Assembly (NCBI GenBank): GCA_947581635.1
Contig: CANPVE010000002.1
Span: 204,296 to 268,295 of the forward strand
Direction: 5' to 3'
Origin: an uncultured Clostridia bacterium
GTDB lineage: Bacteria; Bacillota; Clostridia; Oscillospirales; Acutalibacteraceae
DNA length: 64,000 bases
In this document: positions 60,753 to 64,000 of the stretch, one piece after another
How positions within the stretch are numbered: position 1 is the first letter of the stretch
How the letters are laid out: each line of letters opens with the position of its first letter
Position numbers and translations under genes: made by a program
The notes under the pieces: generated by a model
What the model was told of the DNA's origin: nothing
Databases searched by the model: none
The model's input: the letters and a program-made list of their open reading frames with translations, nothing else

Positions 60753-62246
60753 ATGAAAGAAATTGACAAAAAGTATATTCTGGCTCTTGACGAAGGTACG
60801 ACTAGCGCGAGAACAATACTCTTCGACAAAAATATGAATGCGCTCAGCATTGCGCAGCAGGAATTTCGTCAGATTTATCCTGAGCCGGGTTGGGTGGAGC
60901 ATGACCCTATGCAAATATACGCAACTCAATACGCATCGCTGACCGAGTGTATTGCCAAGAGCGGAGTTTTGCCCGAAGAAATAGCGGGAATAGGAATCAC
61001 CAATCAGCGCGAGACAGCCATTGTTTGGGAGAAAAGTACTGGTAAACCGATTTATAACGCAATAGTGTGGCAGTGCAGAAGAACAGCGCAAATTTGCGAA
61101 CAGCTTGAGCGTGAGGGATATGGTGACTACATTCAGAGTACCACGGGATTGAAAATAGACGCGTATTTCAGCGGAACAAAAATTAAGTGGATACTCGATA
61201 ATGTTGAGGGTGCACGTGAAAAAGCGGAAAGGGGAGAACTGCTTTTTGGCACTGTGGATACATGGCTGGTTTGGAAACTCACCGACGGCGCGGTTCACGT
61301 CACCGACATGACCAATGCCTCCCGCACCATGCTTTATAACATCAATGCGTTGGAGTGGGACGCTGAGTTGTGCAGTAAGCTCGGAATACCCATGAGTATG
61401 CTGCCCGAGGTAAGAAGCAGCAGCGAGATTTACGGATACATGAATCTGATGGGCACGAGTGTGCCAATTTGCGGAATTGCAGGCGATCAGCAGGCGGCGC
61501 TTTTCGGACAGGGCTGTGTTTCGGAGGGGGATTTGAAGATAACCTACGGTACGGGCTGTTTTCTGCTTGCCAATACCGGAAATAAGCCTGTTTTCAGCCG
61601 CCACGGACTTGTTACCACTATTGCGGCGACTCCAAAGGGCAAGCCCGTGCAATATGCGCTTGAGGGAAGTGTTTTCACAGGCGGGGCAGTTATACAGTGG
61701 CTCCGCGATGAGATGCAGCTTATTCACGATTCGGCCGACAGCGAGTATTTTGCAAAAAAGGTAAGCGACAACGGCGGAGTTTACATTGTTCCGGCATTCA
61801 CCGGATTGGGAGCACCGCATTGGAATATGCACGCGCGCGGAATTATCACGGGGCTGACGCGTGGCGCGGGCAGAAATCACATAATTCGTGCGGCGCTTGA
61901 ATCAATAGCGTTCCAGTCTGACGATGTAATTCGAGCCATGCGCTCTGATACGAACGGAAAGATAAAACTGCTCAAAGTTGACGGCGGCGCATCTGCAAAC
62001 GATTTTCTTATGCAATTTCAGGCGGATATATCGGATCTGGATGTGGTTCGCCCATGTCAGAAGGAGGCGACCGCGGCAGGTGCGGCATATCTGGCGGCGA
62101 TTGCCGTTGGATTTCTTTCTGACGATTATTTGCGTAACGGAACGGAGTTAAATGCAGTATTTAAGACTGATATCACAGATGATGAAAGAGAAAGACTGCT
62201 GAGCGGATGGCGCACGGCGGTTTCCGCTTGTATGGGGTGTCTATAA
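60753..62246 (+). CDS. glpK: Glycerol kinase
   Basis: Phosphorylates glycerol to glycerol 3-phosphate. FGGY-kinase motifs are the N-terminal [15 protein letters not shown] (about 9-23), [10 protein letters not shown], catalytic-site [14 protein letters not shown] (Asp near 247), and [12 protein letters not shown] then [19 protein letters not shown] (in parts). 497 residues. ATG 60753 follows GGAGG at 60736-60740. The stop TAA shares a base with the start of the downstream lipase gene, so the two are coupled. No glpF transporter adjoins it. Confidence 0.97.
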   Translation: MKEIDKKYILALDEGTTSARTILFDKNMNALSIAQQEFRQIYPEPGWVEHDPMQIYATQYASLTECIAKSGVLPEEIAGIGITNQRETAIVWEKSTGKPIYNAIVWQCRRTAQICEQLEREGYGDYIQSTTGLKIDAYFSGTKIKWILDNVEGAREKAERGELLFGTVDTWLVWKLTDGAVHVTDMTNASRTMLYNINALEWDAELCSKLGIPMSMLPEVRSSSEIYGYMNLMGTSVPICGIAGDQQAALFGQGCVSEGDLKITYGTGCFLLANTGNKPVFSRHGLVTTIAATPKGKPVQYALEGSVFTGGAVIQWLRDEMQLIHDSADSEYFAKKVSDNGGVYIVPAFTGLGAPHWNMHARGIITGLTRGAGRNHIIRAALESIAFQSDDVIRAMRSDTNGKIKLLKVDGGASANDFLMQFQADISDLDVVRPCQKEATAAGAAYLAAIAVGFLSDDYLRNGTELNAVFKTDITDDERERLLSGWRTAVSACMGCL

Positions 62247-63160
62247 TGAATATTAATGTAATCGACAGGGAATTTCCGTCTACCGATGGAACGCATATGT
62301 TAAAAGGAAAATTATATATTCCGGAGGGAAAACCTCGGGCAATTCTTCACGTCGTGCACGGAATGACCGAGCATATAGGAAGATATGACGCGTTCCTCAG
62401 AGAAATGGCACAAGCAGGATATGTTTGCGTAGCGTATGATAATTTGGGACATGGTCTTACCGCCAAAGACGACAGCGAACTTGGATATATTGCCAAAAGC
62501 GGCGGTTGGAAAATTTTGGCGGACGATGTAAATTCCGTTGGCAGTTCGATCAAGGGCGAATATGTGGGAATACCTTATTACCTCATGGGTCACAGTATGG
62601 GTTCGTTTATCGTTCGCCTTGTCGCGGCAGATTATCCGAATCTGGCGGATAAATTGATTGTTATGGGAACGGGCGGGCCTAATCCTGCTTCAAAAGCGGC
62701 TCTGGGAATAATTGACTTAATCAAATTGTTTTTCGGAGATAAGCACATCTCTCCGACGATTGAAGGTCTTGTATTCGGACAATATAACAAAGGCTTTGGC
62801 GACCGCTCAAACGGAGACTGGCTCTCTAAAAATCCGGAGGTGCGCAGAACTTATAATGCGGACAAGTTTTGCAGTTACCACTTTACGGTGAGCGCAATGC
62901 ATGACTTAATAAAGCTGAATGATGTGACAAATTCTCCTAAGTGGTTTAAGAAAATCGACAAAAGCCTGCCGATATTGCTGCTGTCGGGCGCTGACGATCC
63001 TGTGGGGGAGCATGGTAAAGGCGTGACGAAGGTGTATGACAGATTGAAAAAGGCCGGGGCAAATGTAAAAATAAAGCTTTATGAAAATAATCGCCACGAG
63101 ATTCTTAACGACAGCGCCAGAGGACAGACTATAGAGGATATTAAGCAATTTTTGGGCTGA
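62246..63160 (+). CDS. Alpha/beta hydrolase, monoacylglycerol-lipase-like
   Basis: A 304-residue serine hydrolase of the monoglyceride lipase (Hydrolase_4) type. HVVHGMTEHIGRY forms the oxyanion region (about 36-48), AYDNLGHG follows, the nucleophile is Ser in MGHSMGSFI (about 114-122), the acid Asp is in LSGADDPVGEHG, and the base His is in ENNRHEIL. The start ATG 62246 overlaps the glpK stop by one base, with GGGGTGT upstream. Together the pair would release glycerol from monoacylglycerols and phosphorylate it. There is no signal peptide. Terminator at 63187-63234. Confidence 0.9.
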   Translation: MNINVIDREFPSTDGTHMLKGKLYIPEGKPRAILHVVHGMTEHIGRYDAFLREMAQAGYVCVAYDNLGHGLTAKDDSELGYIAKSGGWKILADDVNSVGSSIKGEYVGIPYYLMGHSMGSFIVRLVAADYPNLADKLIVMGTGGPNPASKAALGIIDLIKLFFGDKHISPTIEGLVFGQYNKGFGDRSNGDWLSKNPEVRRTYNADKFCSYHFTVSAMHDLIKLNDVTNSPKWFKKIDKSLPILLLSGADDPVGEHGKGVTKVYDRLKKAGANVKIKLYENNRHEILNDSARGQTIEDIKQFLG

Positions 63161-63186
63161 TAATTTAATTTAAGTTAGTGAAATAG

Positions 63187-63234
63187 AATTACCCGCTCAC
63201 AGGATATCAAATCTCTATGAGCGGGTAATTTTTG
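63187..63234. terminator. Bidirectional terminator
   Basis: AATTACCCGCTCA pairs with TGAGCGGGTAATT, followed by T on the plus strand. It serves the lipase and the convergent nitroreductase gene. Confidence 0.9.
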
Positions 63235-63265
63235 TCTTTATCAGTATTCTGATGCCTGCTGTGAC

Positions 63266-63793
63266 TTATTCCACATAGAATACGTGGCCGTCTTTTCGCT
63301 CGGCCGGCGCAGGCAATTCACCGTCAGTATATCCGAGCGCACAGTGACCTATTCCTTCGTATTCGCCTTCAATTCCGAGAGATTTGAGCAGATCTTTGTA
63401 TTCTTCCATTTCAAATTCTTCCTTGGCGCGGTGAATCCAGCAACTTCCGATGCCGAGAGTGTGGGCGGCAAGCATGAGATTACCCATTACAAGACTGCCG
63501 TCGTAAATGTGCGTGGGCCAATCTTTCTCTGCCAGTACGATCAGCAGTACCGGCGCGCCGTAGAACGGATCGAAGTCCTGTGACCATCCCCCTATCTTGC
63601 AGTTGACAGCGGAAATTTTGTCTCGCAGTTCCTTGTTGGTGACGGCAACTATAATGGAGGCTTGATGTCCTCTACCATTCGCCGCGTAAAGACCCGCTTC
63701 TATAATTTTATCAATGATTTCCTTCGGAATCATGTCGGGTTTGAATTTTCTGATACTGCGTCTCTCCAGCATATCTTTTATAGTTTGATTCAT
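63266..63793 (-). CDS. Nitroreductase family protein (FMN-dependent)
   Basis: About 175 residues of the FMN oxidoreductase (nitroreductase) fold. ERRSIRKFKPDMIPKEI near the N-terminus binds the FMN phosphate, AGLYAANGRGHQ follows, and MLAAHTLGIGSCWI lies near residue 115. The physiological substrate is unknown for this small subfamily. ATG 63793 has AAGGAG upstream, so the longer open frame is not used. Transcribed toward the shared terminator at 63187-63234. Confidence 0.9.
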   Translation of the reverse strand: MNQTIKDMLERRSIRKFKPDMIPKEIIDKIIEAGLYAANGRGHQASIIVAVTNKELRDKISAVNCKIGGWSQDFDPFYGAPVLLIVLAEKDWPTHIYDGSLVMGNLMLAAHTLGIGSCWIHRAKEEFEMEEYKDLLKSLGIEGEYEGIGHCALGYTDGELPAPAERKDGHVFYVE

Positions 63794-63953
63794 AATGCTT
63801 TCATTCTCCTTATTGCTAATTGTCTGTGGAATAAATTGTAACACGTTTTTTGCTTTAATGCAAGGTAGCGATAATAATTTAATAATATATATTAATTAAA
63901 AGTGTGCAAAAGGTATAAAAACAAAAAAAGTCGAAAAAAAATAAAATTAAAGC

Positions 63954-63982
63954 TTGACAAAAGGGAAGGAGTGTGGTAATAT
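63954..63982 (+). promoter_or_regulatory. Strong sigma-A promoter at the right edge
   Basis: TTGACA (63954-63959), 17 bases, TAATAT (63977-63982). It drives an unseen gene or RNA beyond the window, with a start near 63989. Confidence 0.75.
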
Positions 63983-64000
63983 AGTGAAGCTGTCGCGGAG

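Noticed and set aside
60711..61880. 389-codon minus-strand open frame opposite glpK
   Set aside because: Lies fully antisense to a clear glycerol kinase; composition explains it and there is no ribosome binding site.

Overview
The window is a chromosomal segment of an anaerobic, endospore-forming Clostridia-type Firmicute, most like an Oscillospiraceae/Ruminococcaceae or neighbouring lineage. Evidence for this is spoIIR, the dgt-dnaG-rpoD cluster, the rplS-lepB-rbgA-rnhB-yraN cluster, the speA-like/darA/holB/ricT cluster, yqzL-recO, mutS2, AGGAGGTGAT-type ribosome binding sites with many TTG and GTG starts, and an oxygen/NO detoxification set (flavodiiron protein, flavin reductase-rubredoxin, thioredoxin). 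No tRNA, rRNA, prophage, CRISPR array or transposase gene was recognised.

Layout. 1-3431: end of metK, an S66 LD-carboxypeptidase, a beta-lactamase-fold protein that lacks its serine nucleophile, and tcdA with a small RDAC-type gene. 3432-6485: an intergenic repeat (copy 1), then a cysK-metY operon with a consensus promoter and a perfect palindromic operator. 6500-10762: an Imm33-like DUF2185 gene, acpP, aroE and asnB. 10798-14171: a PASTA-domain pseudokinase and an orphan solute-binding lipoprotein, both on the minus strand. 14419-20658: era, yqzL, recO, mutS2, a SMI1/KNR4 gene and a membrane-anchored protein. 21058-26159: two membrane proteins, a small hydrophobic ORF, a RelQ-type alarmone synthetase and an M15 D,D-carboxypeptidase. 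26191-29907: eno, spoIIR and two small repeat-rich membrane proteins.

29929-32427 holds the redox divergon: flavin reductase-rubredoxin and thioredoxin on the minus strand, flavodiiron protein on the plus strand. 32447-32708 is copy 2 of the intergenic repeat, followed by degV. 34219-39411 is dgt-dnaG followed by two full-length primary-type sigma factors in tandem. 39445-39720 is a strongly structured intergenic segment that resembles a HEARO/omega RNA without its nuclease. It is followed by a metal-ligand-depleted metallophosphoesterase, pyrC, pyrF, a GH3 enzyme and an SCP2-domain protein. 45679-53828: a GT-C-like membrane protein, YfhO, the decarboxylase/c-di-AMP receptor/holB/ricT run. 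53949-59721: rplS with a candidate L19 leader, lepB, rbgA, rnhB, yraN, an M19 dipeptidase, argJ and a Cys-rich small protein. 59791-64000: a WYL regulator with a palindromic operator, glpK with a monoacylglycerol-lipase-like gene, a nitroreductase, and a strong promoter at the window edge.

How it fits together. Most of the window is housekeeping: sulfur amino acids, pyrimidines, DNA replication and repair, ribosome assembly, protein export and cell-wall turnover. The unusual content is of two kinds. Three enzyme-fold proteins have lost their catalytic residues but keep their scaffold (beta-lactamase fold, Ser/Thr kinase fold, metallophosphoesterase fold). Several intergenic segments carry structure or repetition not explained by genes: the two-copy element, the HEARO-like segment, a nested hairpin after asnB, an inverted repeat covering the glpK ribosome binding site, and a 19-bp exact repeat upstream of two unrelated genes.
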